From the NCBI RefSeq assembly GCF_001280435.1, contig NZ_LBIP01000016.1:1-64000 (forward strand): a stretch of DNA of 64,000 nt, given 5' to 3'. The DNA comes from Mangrovimonas xylaniphaga. Lineage in GTDB: Bacteria > Bacteroidota > Bacteroidia > Flavobacteriales > Flavobacteriaceae. The position numbers and the translations under genes were made by a program. Every line of letters begins with the position of its first letter. Positions within the stretch are counted from its first letter, which is position 1. The notes beneath the pieces are model-generated. The model was not told the origin of the DNA. It saw only the letters and a list, made by a program, of their open reading frames with translations, and ran no database searches. Below are positions 9,670 to 18,436 of this stretch, in pieces.

Positions 9670-9699
9670 CAAATTTATGCAATTAAACGTAAAAAACAA
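9670..9699 (-). promoter_or_regulatory. Consensus Bacteroidota promoter TTG-N19-TAAATTTG
   Basis: On the minus strand TTG (9699-9697) and TAAATTTG (9677-9670) are separated by exactly 19 bases, a perfect match to the Bacteroidota sigma-A-type consensus. The predicted transcript starts about 20 bases before the ATG at 9642. Confidence 0.75.
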
Positions 9700-9814
9700 G
9701 CGTTTCATCGATTTTTTTCATAAATTTTACATAATATTCACCTAGAAGCTCTGTAGTGCCCACCACAGCTCTATTTCTCTAACAATCAACTATAAAACCT
9801 AAAACCCTTAACAT

Positions 9815-12316
9815 TTAAATAACCGTACGTCGCAACCTAAGAGCGTTGGCAATTACCGATACCGAACTAAAACTCATAGCCAGGGCGGCCAACATAGGCG
9901 ACAACAACACCCCAAAAAACGGATAGAGGACTCCTGCCGCAACAGGGACTCCAATGGTATTATAAATAAGCGCGAAGAATAAATTTTGTTTGATATTTTT
10001 CATGACGGCATGACTCAGATTTTTTGCCTTGACAATACTTTGCAAATCACCTTTCACCAAAGTAATCATGGCACTTTCAATAGCCACATCGGTGCCCGTG
10101 CCCATAGCAATCCCCACATCACTTTTGGCCAAGGCTGGCGCATCATTGATACCATCACCTGCTACAGCAACTATCTTTCCTTGACTTTGCAGCTGCGCTA
10201 CTTCCTTCAGTTTATCCTCTGGCATCAATCCTGCCTTAAAATGAATACCATTAAGCTCCGATGCTACGGCATGGGCCGTTTTCTCATTATCACCTGTAAG
10301 CATTAGCACTTCTATTCCCAAATCCTGAAGTTCTTTGATAGCTTTAGCACTGGTATCCTTTATTTTATCGCCAGTCACCACATAGCCTTTCACTTTTGCA
10401 TCCATAGCCAAATAAGACACTGTTTTTCCCTGCTCTTGAAAAGTTTGAACTTCCTGCTCCATTTCGGGAGTGATGCTTGCCCCTATTTCTTTCATCAATT
10501 TCAAATTCCCTAAAGCCACAGCTACCCCATTCACAGTTCCTTGAACACCCTTCCCTGTCAAGGATTCAAATTTATCTACTTCCAAAACCTTTATGTTTTG
10601 GCTTTTAGCATGCTTTACAATAGCTTCTGCCAAAGGGTGTCCACTATTACTATTAAGGGATGCCGCATATTGCTCCAACAGATCATGGTCGTCACTTCCA
10701 TTCTCAAAACCTTCTATTTGTTCTACGATTGGCTTCCCTTCCGTGATGGTTCCAGTTTTATCTATTATTAAGGTATCTACCTTGTCCATGGTTTCCAAAG
10801 CCTGGGCATTTTTTATGAGCACGCCATTTTGGGCCCCTTTGCCCACTCCCACCATTACGGACATGGGTGTTGCCAATCCCAGAGCACAGGGACACGCAAT
10901 GATCAAAACCGCAATAGCATTGATCAAAGCATATACATAAGCAGGCTCAGGCCCCCAAACCACCCAAATTATAAAGGTGATGATGGATACCAAAACCACT
11001 ATAGGAACAAAATATGCAGAAATACGGTCGGCCAATTTTTGGATTGGTGCCCTACTTCTACTGGCTTCATTTACCATTTGTACAATTTGCGACAAAAGTG
11101 TATCGCTTCCCACCTTTTCGGCTTTCATGATGAAAACCTGGTTACCATTAATAGTCCCACTATTTACCTTGTCTCCTTCCATTTTATTTACTGGGATAGG
11201 CTCCCCGGTAATCATAGATTCGTCTACAGCCGATTCTCCCTGTACGATTTCCCCATCCACTGGAATTTTATCACCGGGCTTCACCTTCAGTAAATCTCCA
11301 AGAACAATTTTGTCGATGTTTACCACTTCTTCTTCACCATCCACAACTTTTATAGCCTTGTTAGGTGCTAATTTCAACAACTCCTTAACGGCAGAATTTG
11401 TTTTACTATGCGCTTTTGCTTCCAGTAATTGTCCCAACAATACCAAAGTCAATATCACGGTAGTGGCTTCAAAATACACATGTACAACTCCTGAGTCTGT
11501 TTTGAACTGCTCTGGAAATACATTTGGTACTACCAAACCGGCCACACTAAACACCCAAGCAACCCCTGCACCGATACCTATTAAGGTAAACATATTCAAG
11601 TTCCAGGTTTTGACACTTCTATAGGCTCGTTCAAAAAACATCCAAGCCGCATAAAACACTACTGGCAATGACAATACAAACTGCACCCAATTCCAATATT
11701 TTTGCGACATTATAGTGTTCAAGGGATTATTATGCCACATATCGCTCATCGCAATCAAGAAAATAGGAAGTGTAAAAGCTACCGCCAACCAAAACTTTTT
11801 CAAAAGCTTTTTATAGGTCTGCTCTTCGGCAGACAGTTGTGGTTTTACAGGTACCAGATCCATTCCACAAATAGGGCAATCACCTGCTTCATCTTTAACA
11901 ACTTCAGGATGCATTGGGCAAGTCCACTGCTGAGATGCCACTGCAGCCAAGTTTTGCTCTTCTACTAAATCCATTCCACAGACAGGACAATCACCTGGTT
12001 TGTCGTATGTTTTATCGCCTTCACAGTGCATCGGGCAATAAAACACTCCTGTTCCCTGTCCTTTAGGAAGTGCTTCTTTTTTTGCCGGCTTAGGCTGTAT
12101 TTCTCCCGGCATGTGTATACTATAACGTCCGCCATCTGCCTTTAGGGCATCTTGAAAGGTTTCAATGGGAATGTGCGAAGTCATTTCAATGGTGGCTTCA
12201 GCTGCTTCCAAATTCACATTGACATTAGAAACATTTGCTACTTTAGACAAGGTGGCTTCCACATGTTTTCTGCAACCATTGCAGGACATGCCATGTATAT
12301 GATAGGTATGAACCAT
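9815..12316 (-). CDS. copA: Copper-translocating P1B-type ATPase with HMA and two Cys-rich metal-binding domains
   Basis: An 833-residue inner-membrane pump that exports Cu(I) using ATP. Residues 1-70 are an HMA domain with C12-x-x-C15 (GMSCNGCRKH). Two short Cys-rich heavy-metal-binding modules follow at about 92-118 and 131-157, each of the form CPMH...GDCP(V/I)CGMDLV. The core then shows TGEP, the transmembrane metal-site motif CPC near residue 475 (IACPCALGLATP), the phosphorylated Asp at 519 in DKTGT, and GDGINDAPAL. Eight membrane helices fit the family. The CPC motif and the HMA domain indicate copper or silver rather than zinc. It stands alone, transcribed away from the epimerase gene, with about 500 bases between the two starts. 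No copper-responsive regulator is visible beside it. Confidence 0.93.
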   Translation of the reverse strand: MVHTYHIHGMSCNGCRKHVEATLSKVANVSNVNVNLEAAEATIEMTSHIPIETFQDALKADGGRYSIHMPGEIQPKPAKKEALPKGQGTGVFYCPMHCEGDKTYDKPGDCPVCGMDLVEEQNLAAVASQQWTCPMHPEVVKDEAGDCPICGMDLVPVKPQLSAEEQTYKKLLKKFWLAVAFTLPIFLIAMSDMWHNNPLNTIMSQKYWNWVQFVLSLPVVFYAAWMFFERAYRSVKTWNLNMFTLIGIGAGVAWVFSVAGLVVPNVFPEQFKTDSGVVHVYFEATTVILTLVLLGQLLEAKAHSKTNSAVKELLKLAPNKAIKVVDGEEEVVNIDKIVLGDLLKVKPGDKIPVDGEIVQGESAVDESMITGEPIPVNKMEGDKVNSGTINGNQVFIMKAEKVGSDTLLSQIVQMVNEASRSRAPIQKLADRISAYFVPIVVLVSIITFIIWVVWGPEPAYVYALINAIAVLIIACPCALGLATPMSVMVGVGKGAQNGVLIKNAQALETMDKVDTLIIDKTGTITEGKPIVEQIEGFENGSDDHDLLEQYAASLNSNSGHPLAEAIVKHAKSQNIKVLEVDKFESLTGKGVQGTVNGVAVALGNLKLMKEIGASITPEMEQEVQTFQEQGKTVSYLAMDAKVKGYVVTGDKIKDTSAKAIKELQDLGIEVLMLTGDNEKTAHAVASELNGIHFKAGLMPEDKLKEVAQLQSQGKIVAVAGDGINDAPALAKSDVGIAMGTGTDVAIESAMITLVKGDLQSIVKAKNLSHAVMKNIKQNLFFALIYNTIGVPVAAGVLYPFFGVLLSPMLAALAMSFSSVSVIANALRLRRTVI

Positions 12317-12478
12317 ATGTAATATATTATATTGAATAGTGTAAGGATTTTCACGAAGGCCAACTTCAAAAGAAAATTCCCAAATTGAGTATAAAGGTAC
12401 TACATCTTTTTGGGACGTTAGAAGCTTTTCACACCCACTTCATCTTCGCCTTTTGCTACTTTTCTGCATCAATTATTC

Positions 12479-12555
12479 CCATAAGGTTCCCATAGGGTAT
12501 CCATAGGGTATCCATAGGGTTGCTATGGGGCAGCTATAGGGATGCTATATAAGGA
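12479..12555. repeat. Seven-unit 11-bp tandem repeat (consensus CCATAGGGTAT)
   Basis: Seven contiguous 11-base units run from 12479 to 12555: CCATAAGGTTC, CCATAGGGTAT twice, CCATAGGGTTG, CTATGGGGCAG, CTATAGGGATG and CTATATAAGGA. The spacing never slips, and the outer units are more diverged. The array sits in the 507-base region between the divergent copA and epimerase genes. The period is close to one DNA helical turn, so every unit faces the same side. Apart from this array, the palindrome at 12744 and the promoter at 12780, I see nothing else in that gap. Confidence 0.85.
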
Positions 12556-12743
12556 GTGCCCAACCATTTATGATACCCTTTGAGAGCATCGAAAAACTAG
12601 AAATCTGCCCCTACATTAAACACAAAACACTTTGGTTTTGGTCATTCAGACCATAAAAAGCAAAAAATTATATTTTAAAACAGGTAAAAAGTTGTCAACT
12701 ATTACGTTTTCGTTAACTATTTCCCTAAAAAATGGCCTATTAC

Positions 12744-12757
12744 ATGATATATATCAT
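12744..12757. promoter_or_regulatory. 14-bp perfect palindrome resembling an FNR/CRP-type site
   Basis: ATGATATATATCAT is a perfect inverted repeat. Its core TGAT-N4-ATCA matches the inner bases of the FNR consensus TTGAT-N4-ATCAA. Its centre lies about 33 bases upstream of the centre of the -7 element TAGCTTTG, putting it near -40 relative to the likely start of transcription. That is where class II activators of this family bind. There is no TTG at -33, as expected for an activator-dependent promoter. The identity of the binding protein is inference. Confidence 0.45.
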
Positions 12758-12779
12758 AATATAAAATGGAATCCTACAA

Positions 12780-12787
12780 TAGCTTTG
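12780..12787 (+). promoter_or_regulatory. -7 element TAGCTTTG of the succinate/propionate gene run
   Basis: An exact TAnnTTTG match 37 bases before the epimerase ATG at 12824. No -33 TTG sits at the proper distance; the palindrome at 12744-12757 occupies that region instead. Confidence 0.55.
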
Positions 12788-12823
12788 ATGTACCAAACGG
12801 AATTATAACATAAACTATGAATC

Positions 12824-13231
12824 ATGGATATTTCGCACATTGAGCATATTGGAATTGCTGTTGAAAACCTAGAAGAAGCCATCAAATATTATGAACAGAT
12901 TTTAGGAATGAAGTGCTATGCTATAGAAGAGGTTGTCGATCAAAAAGTGAAGACAGCCTTTTTTTTGGTCGGTACTAGCCAAACCAAAATCGAATTATTA
13001 GAGAGTACTTCCCCAGATGGACCTATTGGAAAATTCATTGCCAAAAAAGGGCCGGGCATTCACCATATCGCTTTCGCCGTAAACGACGCCACCGAAGCGT
13101 TGCAATTGGCAGGAGACAAAGGCGTTCAATTAATAGACCAACAATCCCGTAAAGGAGCCGAAGGCCTGAACATAGGCTTCCTTCACCCAAAATCTACTTT
13201 AGGAGTCCTAACTGAACTTTGTTCAAAATAA
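12824..13231 (+). CDS. mce: Methylmalonyl-CoA epimerase
   Basis: A 135-residue VOC-fold enzyme that interconverts (R)- and (S)-methylmalonyl-CoA, linking the mutase and the decarboxylase. The two beta-alpha-beta-beta-beta halves are visible: HIEHIGIAVENLEEAIKYYE at the start and GIHHIAFAVNDATEAL near residue 85. The metal-binding His of each half and the C-terminal Glu (TLGVLTEL) are conserved. The length is typical. It is the first gene of a same-strand run of eight that ends at 22412, and the next start lies 41 bases downstream. The upstream palindrome and TAGCTTTG element may control the whole run. Confidence 0.9.
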   Translation: MDISHIEHIGIAVENLEEAIKYYEQILGMKCYAIEEVVDQKVKTAFFLVGTSQTKIELLESTSPDGPIGKFIAKKGPGIHHIAFAVNDATEALQLAGDKGVQLIDQQSRKGAEGLNIGFLHPKSTLGVLTELCSK

Positions 13232-13272
13232 GTACCAACAAAACTATATAGACGGTAACAAAAAACACCCCC

Positions 13273-14832
13273 ATGGCAAATCAAGATAAAATAAATGAGC
13301 TCATCGCCAAACGCGCTGAAGCCCGATTAGGAGGCGGAGAAAAACGCATCGATTCGCAACACGCTAAAGGAAAACTAACTGCTCGCGAGCGTATTGAAAT
13401 CCTTTTGGATGAAAATAGCTTTGAAGAATTTGATATGTTCGTTACCCACAGGACCAAATCCTTTGGTCTGGACAAGGAGCGCTACCTATCGGACGGAGTG
13501 GTAACCGGTCACGGTACCATCGACGGCCGCATTGTGTATGTGTTCTCCCAAGACTTCACGGTTTTTGGCGGCTCGCTTTCAGAAACCTATGCGTTGAAAA
13601 TTTGTAAAATCATGGATATGGCCATGAAAATTGGGGTACCCGTTATTGGACTGAATGATAGTGGTGGGGCCCGTATACAGGAAGGTGTACGCTCTCTGGC
13701 AGGTTATGCTGAAATTTTCCAAAGAAACATTATGGCCTCTGGACTTATTCCCCAAATCTCATCCATCTTGGGGCCTTGCGCTGGAGGAGCCGTATACTCT
13801 CCTGCCCTCACCGATTTCACGATTATGACCGATCAAACCAGTTATATGTTCGTTACGGGACCTAAAGTGGTTAAATCGGTAACTGGTGAAGATGTTACCA
13901 CAGAACAATTGGGAGGCGCTACCATCCATTCTACCAAATCTGGGGTTTCCCACTTTTTAGCTGAAAATGATGAAGAAAACTTAATGCTCATCAGAAAACT
14001 ATTAAGTTACCTTCCTTCCAATAATCTTGAAGAGCCACCAACCATTGCTACTTCAGATCCTATTGATAGATTGGATGACGTACTGAACACCATTATCCCT
14101 GAAAACCCAAACCAACCTTATGATATTCTGGATGTGATTTCAGTTATCACCGATAATGGCGAATTTTTGGAAGTACACTCCAACTACGCCAAAAACATTG
14201 TAGTAGGTTTTGCCCGTTTCAATGGGCATTCGGTGGGGATTGTCGCTAACCAACCAAAATTTTATGCTGGGGTTCTAGATTGTGAATCCTCTAGAAAAGC
14301 AGCCAGATTTGTTCGTTTTTGTGACTCCTTCAATATTCCTCTAGTAACCTTAGTTGACGTTCCTGGATTTTTACCTGGAACCGGACAGGAATATTCCGGA
14401 ATCATCTTGCATGGCGCAAAATTACTCTTCGCCTATGGAGAAGCTACTGTGCCTAAAGTCACCATTACTTTAAGAAAATCGTATGGTGGAGCCCATGATG
14501 TAATGAGCTGTAAACAACTACGCGGCGATTTGAATTACGCATGGCCAACAGCCGAAATTGCTGTAATGGGTGCCAAAGGTGCCGTTGAAGTATTGGAAGG
14601 CTCCAACATTAGAAAGATTACAGATGCCGATGAAAAGCTGAACTACATTGAAGAAAAAGAAAATGAATACACTACCAAATTTGCCAACCCATACGTGGCT
14701 GCCAAATACGGCTTTATCGACGATGTCATAGAACCTAGAAATACCCGCTTCCGAATTATTAGAGGATTGGAATTACTAGCCAACAAAAAAGAGGTAAATC
14801 CTCCTAAAAAACACTCAAATATCCCATTATAA
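13273..14832 (+). CDS. mmdA: Methylmalonyl-CoA decarboxylase alpha subunit (carboxyltransferase)
   Basis: A 519-residue carboxyltransferase that moves the carboxyl group of methylmalonyl-CoA to biotin on the small biotin subunit. Typical crotonase-like features are present: the N-terminal [36 protein letters not shown], the oxyanion-hole stretch [12 protein letters not shown], and in the second half [13 protein letters not shown] and [10 protein letters not shown]. The same fold serves propionyl-CoA carboxylase beta subunits. The immediate downstream genes for OadG-, biotin- and OadB-like subunits point to the sodium-pumping decarboxylase instead. The ATG at 13273 fits the family N-terminus; the next gene begins two bases after this stop. 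Confidence 0.88.
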   Translation: MANQDKINELIAKRAEARLGGGEKRIDSQHAKGKLTARERIEILLDENSFEEFDMFVTHRTKSFGLDKERYLSDGVVTGHGTIDGRIVYVFSQDFTVFGGSLSETYALKICKIMDMAMKIGVPVIGLNDSGGARIQEGVRSLAGYAEIFQRNIMASGLIPQISSILGPCAGGAVYSPALTDFTIMTDQTSYMFVTGPKVVKSVTGEDVTTEQLGGATIHSTKSGVSHFLAENDEENLMLIRKLLSYLPSNNLEEPPTIATSDPIDRLDDVLNTIIPENPNQPYDILDVISVITDNGEFLEVHSNYAKNIVVGFARFNGHSVGIVANQPKFYAGVLDCESSRKAARFVRFCDSFNIPLVTLVDVPGFLPGTGQEYSGIILHGAKLLFAYGEATVPKVTITLRKSYGGAHDVMSCKQLRGDLNYAWPTAEIAVMGAKGAVEVLEGSNIRKITDADEKLNYIEEKENEYTTKFANPYVAAKYGFIDDVIEPRNTRFRIIRGLELLANKKEVNPPKKHSNIPL

Positions 14833-14834
14833 TC

Positions 14835-15197
14835 ATGAGTATACCATTATCCATAAGCAATATAGACGAAGGTTATGTAATTCTTCTAACGGGATTGTTA
14901 ATCGTGTTTTCGGGTCTTCTAACCTTGACGGTATTTTTCAAGTACGGTTTGCCATTCATCCTAAAATTTTACAACGGATTAAAACCAGGACCTAAAAACA
15001 CTAACAAAGAAATCACCTGCAAGGTACCAGGAAATGAATTTACAGGTGAAGTTGCTGCCGCCATTTCCATGGGAATTCATTTGTATCTAGATGAACAACA
15101 TGATAATGAAAATGCAGTATTAACCATTAAGCAAGCTCGCAAAATGTACTCCCCTTGGAGTTCTAAAATTTACGGAGCCTACAATAATCGATTTTAA
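14835..15197 (+). CDS. mmdD: Methylmalonyl-CoA decarboxylase delta subunit (OadG-like)
   Basis: A 120-residue small membrane subunit. One transmembrane helix lies at about residues 14-38 (EGYVILLTGLLIVFSGLLTL), followed by a basic linker and a short soluble domain ending SPWSSKIYGAYNNRF. This layout matches OadG/MmdD subunits, which stabilise the sodium-pump complex and bridge its soluble and membrane parts. It starts two bases after the alpha subunit stop and ends 22 bases before the biotin subunit. Sequence conservation of these small subunits is low, so the call rests partly on context. Confidence 0.8.
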   Translation: MSIPLSISNIDEGYVILLTGLLIVFSGLLTLTVFFKYGLPFILKFYNGLKPGPKNTNKEITCKVPGNEFTGEVAAAISMGIHLYLDEQHDNENAVLTIKQARKMYSPWSSKIYGAYNNRF

Positions 15198-15219
15198 AAA
15201 TCAATAGACAGCTTACATC

Positions 15220-15645
15220 ATGAAAAATTTCACATTCAACATAAACAAAAACAGTTACAAGGTTAAAATCTTGTCTCACGAGGACAATACCATCAACCTA
15301 GAGGTGAATGGCACGAGCTACTGTGTAGAACTGGAACAGGAAATCAAAAAACAAAAAACCCCTGTTTTGGCCAGAAGATCTTCCTCTGCCAATACAGAAA
15401 AACCTAAAGTAGTTAATCCTACTTCTTCCAACAAACGGGCTATTTCCGCTCCAATTCCAGGCGTTATTTTGGCTTTAAATGTTAAGGTAGGTGATCAAGT
15501 TAAAGAAAACGATCCGCTTTTGGTCTTGGAAGCCATGAAAATGGAAAACAACATCATGGCCGACAAATCGGGAGTGGTTACAGCCATTCACGTCACCGTT
15601 GGCAAACAAGTATTGCAAGGTGATGCCTTGATAGAAATAGAATAA
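15220..15645 (+). CDS. mmdC: Biotin carboxyl carrier subunit (gamma) of methylmalonyl-CoA decarboxylase
   Basis: A 141-residue biotinyl-domain protein. The N-terminal part (about 1-50) is a small beta fold, residues 50-75 are a Pro/Ala/Ser-rich linker, and residues about 75-141 form the lipoyl/biotinyl domain with the biotin-attachment motif EAMKMEN (the middle Lys is biotinylated). The domain carries the carboxyl group from the alpha subunit to the membrane beta subunit. It requires a biotin ligase, which is not in this window. It lies between the delta and beta subunit genes. Confidence 0.9.
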   Translation: MKNFTFNINKNSYKVKILSHEDNTINLEVNGTSYCVELEQEIKKQKTPVLARRSSSANTEKPKVVNPTSSNKRAISAPIPGVILALNVKVGDQVKENDPLLVLEAMKMENNIMADKSGVVTAIHVTVGKQVLQGDALIEIE

Positions 15646-15714
15646 AACCCGCCATGTTTTCTTAGGAATTCACGGAGCACAAAAGTGCTTTAACAAGCCC
15701 AAAAACTAGAGAAA

Positions 15715-17046
15715 ATGAAAAAACTAGCAGTAATATTTGGAGTTATATCAATGTTGCTTTTTATAAAACCAGTCCTAGGTCTCACCACAAGCAATACCAA
15801 TGTAACCACCACCGAAGTAGCCGCACTTAACACAAACACAAATACCTCAAGTGATGACGATAACTTCATAACGGAAGCTGTAGATGGCATTAAGCAATTT
15901 TATGCCTATACAGGTTTTGCCAACGCCCAATCTGGCCACATCATCATGATTATCATAGGAATTGTCTTTATCTACCTAGGCATCAAGTTCGATTACGAGC
16001 CCCTTTTATTGATTCCCATAGGAACGGGAGTCATTATAGGAAACATCCCCTTTGTAATGGGGAACCAAACCGGTATTTATGAAACTGGATCTGTATTGAA
16101 CTACCTCTACTTTGGAGTGGTCAAGGGAATTTATCCGCCTTTGATATTCCTGGGAATTGGAGCCATGACCGATTTCTCTTCGCTCATTGCCAACCCTAAA
16201 CTAATGTTGTTGGGAGCCGCAGCGCAAATTGGAGTATTCGGGACATTCTTAGGTGCCCTATATCTTGGATTTAACCTGCCTGAAGCCGGCGCCATAGGCA
16301 TTATTGGAGGAGCTGATGGTCCTACCGCCATCTTCCTATCCTCTAAATTAGCCAATGGTATCAACATCCTTCCTGATGGTACAACCGTGAAAAACCTGAT
16401 TGGCCCTATCGCCATTGCCGCCTACTCTTACATGGCATTGGTACCGGTAATCCAGCCGCCAATCATGAAGCTGTTGACTACCAAAAAGGAACGCCTTATC
16501 AAAATGAAACCCCCAAGAGCGGTATCCCAAAAGGAAAAAATGATCTTCCCTGTGGCCGCCTTGTTGTTAACCACCTTTATTTCGCCTAGTGCTTTACCCC
16601 TTTTAGGAATGTTGTTCTTTGGAAACTTATTGAAAGAATCAGGACGTACCGAACGTTTGGCAGAAACCGCAAGAACCAAACTTATCGATATTGTAACCAT
16701 TCTTTTAGGAGTTACCGTAGGAGCATCCACCCAAGCAGACATCTTTATTACCAAAGACTCGATGCTAATCTTCGGATTGGGAGCCATTTCTTTCGTAATT
16801 GCCACTATGGGAGGACTATTGTTTGCAAAACTAATGAACGTTTTCCTTAAGGGAGACGAGAAAATAAACCCACTAATTGGAGCTTCGGGAGTATCTGCAG
16901 TTCCAGATAGCGCTCGGGTTGTACATGCCGAAGGTCTGAAGGCAGACCCTACCAACTATTTGCTCATGCACGCTATGGCACCAAATGTTGCGGGTGTTAT
17001 AGGATCGGCCATTGCAGCAGGTATCCTACTGAGCTTTTTAGCTTAA
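15715..17046 (+). CDS. mmdB: Sodium ion-translocating decarboxylase beta subunit (OadB/MmdB)
   Basis: A 443-residue polytopic membrane protein that decarboxylates carboxybiotin and exports sodium. An N-terminal hydrophobic segment (ISMLLFIKPVLGL) and a Thr/Asn-rich stretch precede the conserved core. That core includes FLGIGAMTDFSSLIANPK, the signature GIIGGADGPTAIFLSSKLA (containing the conserved Asp needed for sodium transport in OadB), and the C-terminal NPLIGASGVSAVPDSARV and NYLLMHAMAPNVAGVIGSA. The first 80 residues are longer than in classical OadB. The 69 bases before it contain a small hairpin (GCAC...GTGC) but no clear terminator, so it is probably in the same transcript. Confidence 0.92.
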   Translation: MKKLAVIFGVISMLLFIKPVLGLTTSNTNVTTTEVAALNTNTNTSSDDDNFITEAVDGIKQFYAYTGFANAQSGHIIMIIIGIVFIYLGIKFDYEPLLLIPIGTGVIIGNIPFVMGNQTGIYETGSVLNYLYFGVVKGIYPPLIFLGIGAMTDFSSLIANPKLMLLGAAAQIGVFGTFLGALYLGFNLPEAGAIGIIGGADGPTAIFLSSKLANGINILPDGTTVKNLIGPIAIAAYSYMALVPVIQPPIMKLLTTKKERLIKMKPPRAVSQKEKMIFPVAALLLTTFISPSALPLLGMLFFGNLLKESGRTERLAETARTKLIDIVTILLGVTVGASTQADIFITKDSMLIFGLGAISFVIATMGGLLFAKLMNVFLKGDEKINPLIGASGVSAVPDSARVVHAEGLKADPTNYLLMHAMAPNVAGVIGSAIAAGILLSFLA

Positions 17047-17092
17047 ACACTGAATAATAAAAATACAAGCAACAATCTAAAATACTATTGTT

Positions 17093-18403
17093 ATGAGTTT
17101 AGCAAATGTAATGAATCCACCAAAAGTATCTAGTGTACCAAATGTGATGACTGCAGAAGAAGCTGTAAAATTGGTAAAATCTGGAGATACCGTACTCATT
17201 CAAGGTGCTTCGGCCACCCCTCAAACCTTGGTAAGAGCTTTGGTAGCAAGGGGACCTGAGTTAAGAGACGTAGAAATTGTACACCTACATACCGAAGGGG
17301 AATGTGGTTATGTAGATCCGAAATTGAGAGATAATTTTCATACAAGCGCCTTCTTTATTGGCGGCAACATCCGCAGAAGTATTGGCGATACCGCAGATTA
17401 TATTCCTATTTTTTTAAGTGATATCCCTAGTCTTTTTAGAGAAGGCTATATGGAATTGAATGTGGTTTTGGTGAACGTATCCCCACCAGACAAACACGGC
17501 TTCTGTTCTTTGGGAGTTTCCGTAGACATTATTGTGTCTGCCATAGAAACAGGCAAAACGGTTATTGCCCAAATCAACTCCAGAATGCCACGTACGTTTG
17601 GAGATGGTATTGTACACATTAGCAACTTTACGGCCTGTGTAGAAGTAGACGAACCTATCTACGAAATGCAATTGGCCCCACCTACCAAAGAAGAAGCTAC
17701 CATTGGAAAAAACATTGCAGAAATTATCGAAGATGGCGCTACCTTACAAATGGGAATAGGTGGAATTCCTAACGCTGTATTATCCTATTTGACCAACCAT
17801 AAAAACCTTGGAATTCACACCGAAATGTTCTCCGATGGTATTGTAAGTTTGGTTGAAAAAGGGGTGATCAATGGCTCCAACAAAAAAATCAATCCACATA
17901 AAATAGTGTCCGGTTTTGCCATGGGAACCCAACGTCTTTATGACTTCATGGATGACAATGCCGAAATTGAAATGCGCGATATCGCCTATGTTAACGATAC
18001 GGCCGTCATTCGTCAAAACCCAAAAGTGACCGCGATCAACTCAGCGATTGAAATCGATATTACAGGCCAAGTATGTGCCGATTCCATAGGAACCAGAATG
18101 TTCTCAGGTGTAGGAGGCCAAATGGACTTTATGCGTGGGGCTGCTCTTTCCAAAGGAGGTAAACCTATCATTGCCATGACCTCAACCACATTGAAAGGTG
18201 TGTCTAAAATTGCACCTATTTTAAAACCAGGTGCCGGGGTTGTGACTACCAGAGCCCATGCCAGATATGTAGTTACCGAATTTGGGGTAGCCGAATTATT
18301 TGGCAAAACCTTGAAAAAACGTGCCGAAGCACTTAGAAACATTGCGCACCCAGACCATAGAGAAGAATTGGACAAAGCTATTTTTGAACGATTCGGAAGA
18401 TAA
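17093..18403 (+). CDS. Acyl-CoA hydrolase/CoA-transferase (succinate- or acetate-propionyl-CoA type)
   Basis: A 436-residue family I CoA-transferase. Key features are GDTVLIQGASATPQTLVRAL at the N-terminus, the glycine loop LQMGIGGIPNAVLSYL, and the likely catalytic Glu244 in HTEMFSDG, which forms a glutamyl-CoA thioester in this family. Homologues act on acetate, propionate, succinate or 4-hydroxybutyrate. Placed between the decarboxylase and the mutase genes, the most plausible reaction is propionyl-CoA + succinate to propionate + succinyl-CoA, which closes the cycle. The substrate is inferred from context and cannot be read from sequence alone. The small mutase subunit follows after 33 bases. 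Confidence 0.85.
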   Translation: MSLANVMNPPKVSSVPNVMTAEEAVKLVKSGDTVLIQGASATPQTLVRALVARGPELRDVEIVHLHTEGECGYVDPKLRDNFHTSAFFIGGNIRRSIGDTADYIPIFLSDIPSLFREGYMELNVVLVNVSPPDKHGFCSLGVSVDIIVSAIETGKTVIAQINSRMPRTFGDGIVHISNFTACVEVDEPIYEMQLAPPTKEEATIGKNIAEIIEDGATLQMGIGGIPNAVLSYLTNHKNLGIHTEMFSDGIVSLVEKGVINGSNKKINPHKIVSGFAMGTQRLYDFMDDNAEIEMRDIAYVNDTAVIRQNPKVTAINSAIEIDITGQVCADSIGTRMFSGVGGQMDFMRGAALSKGGKPIIAMTSTTLKGVSKIAPILKPGAGVVTTRAHARYVVTEFGVAELFGKTLKKRAEALRNIAHPDHREELDKAIFERFGR

Positions 18404-18436
18404 GTGCCACGCAAAGTTCAACATAAAAACAAACGT

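Noticed and set aside
10829-11624. Long plus-strand frames opposite copA
   Set aside because: They lie entirely within the well-supported P-type ATPase coding sequence and have no family resemblance.
12479-12555. CRISPR array
   Set aside because: The units are contiguous 11-mers with no spacers, and no cas genes are nearby.
18404-18436. Upstream GTG extension of the small mutase subunit
   Set aside because: The added residues are basic and unlike mutase N-termini; the ATG at 18437 gives the conserved start.
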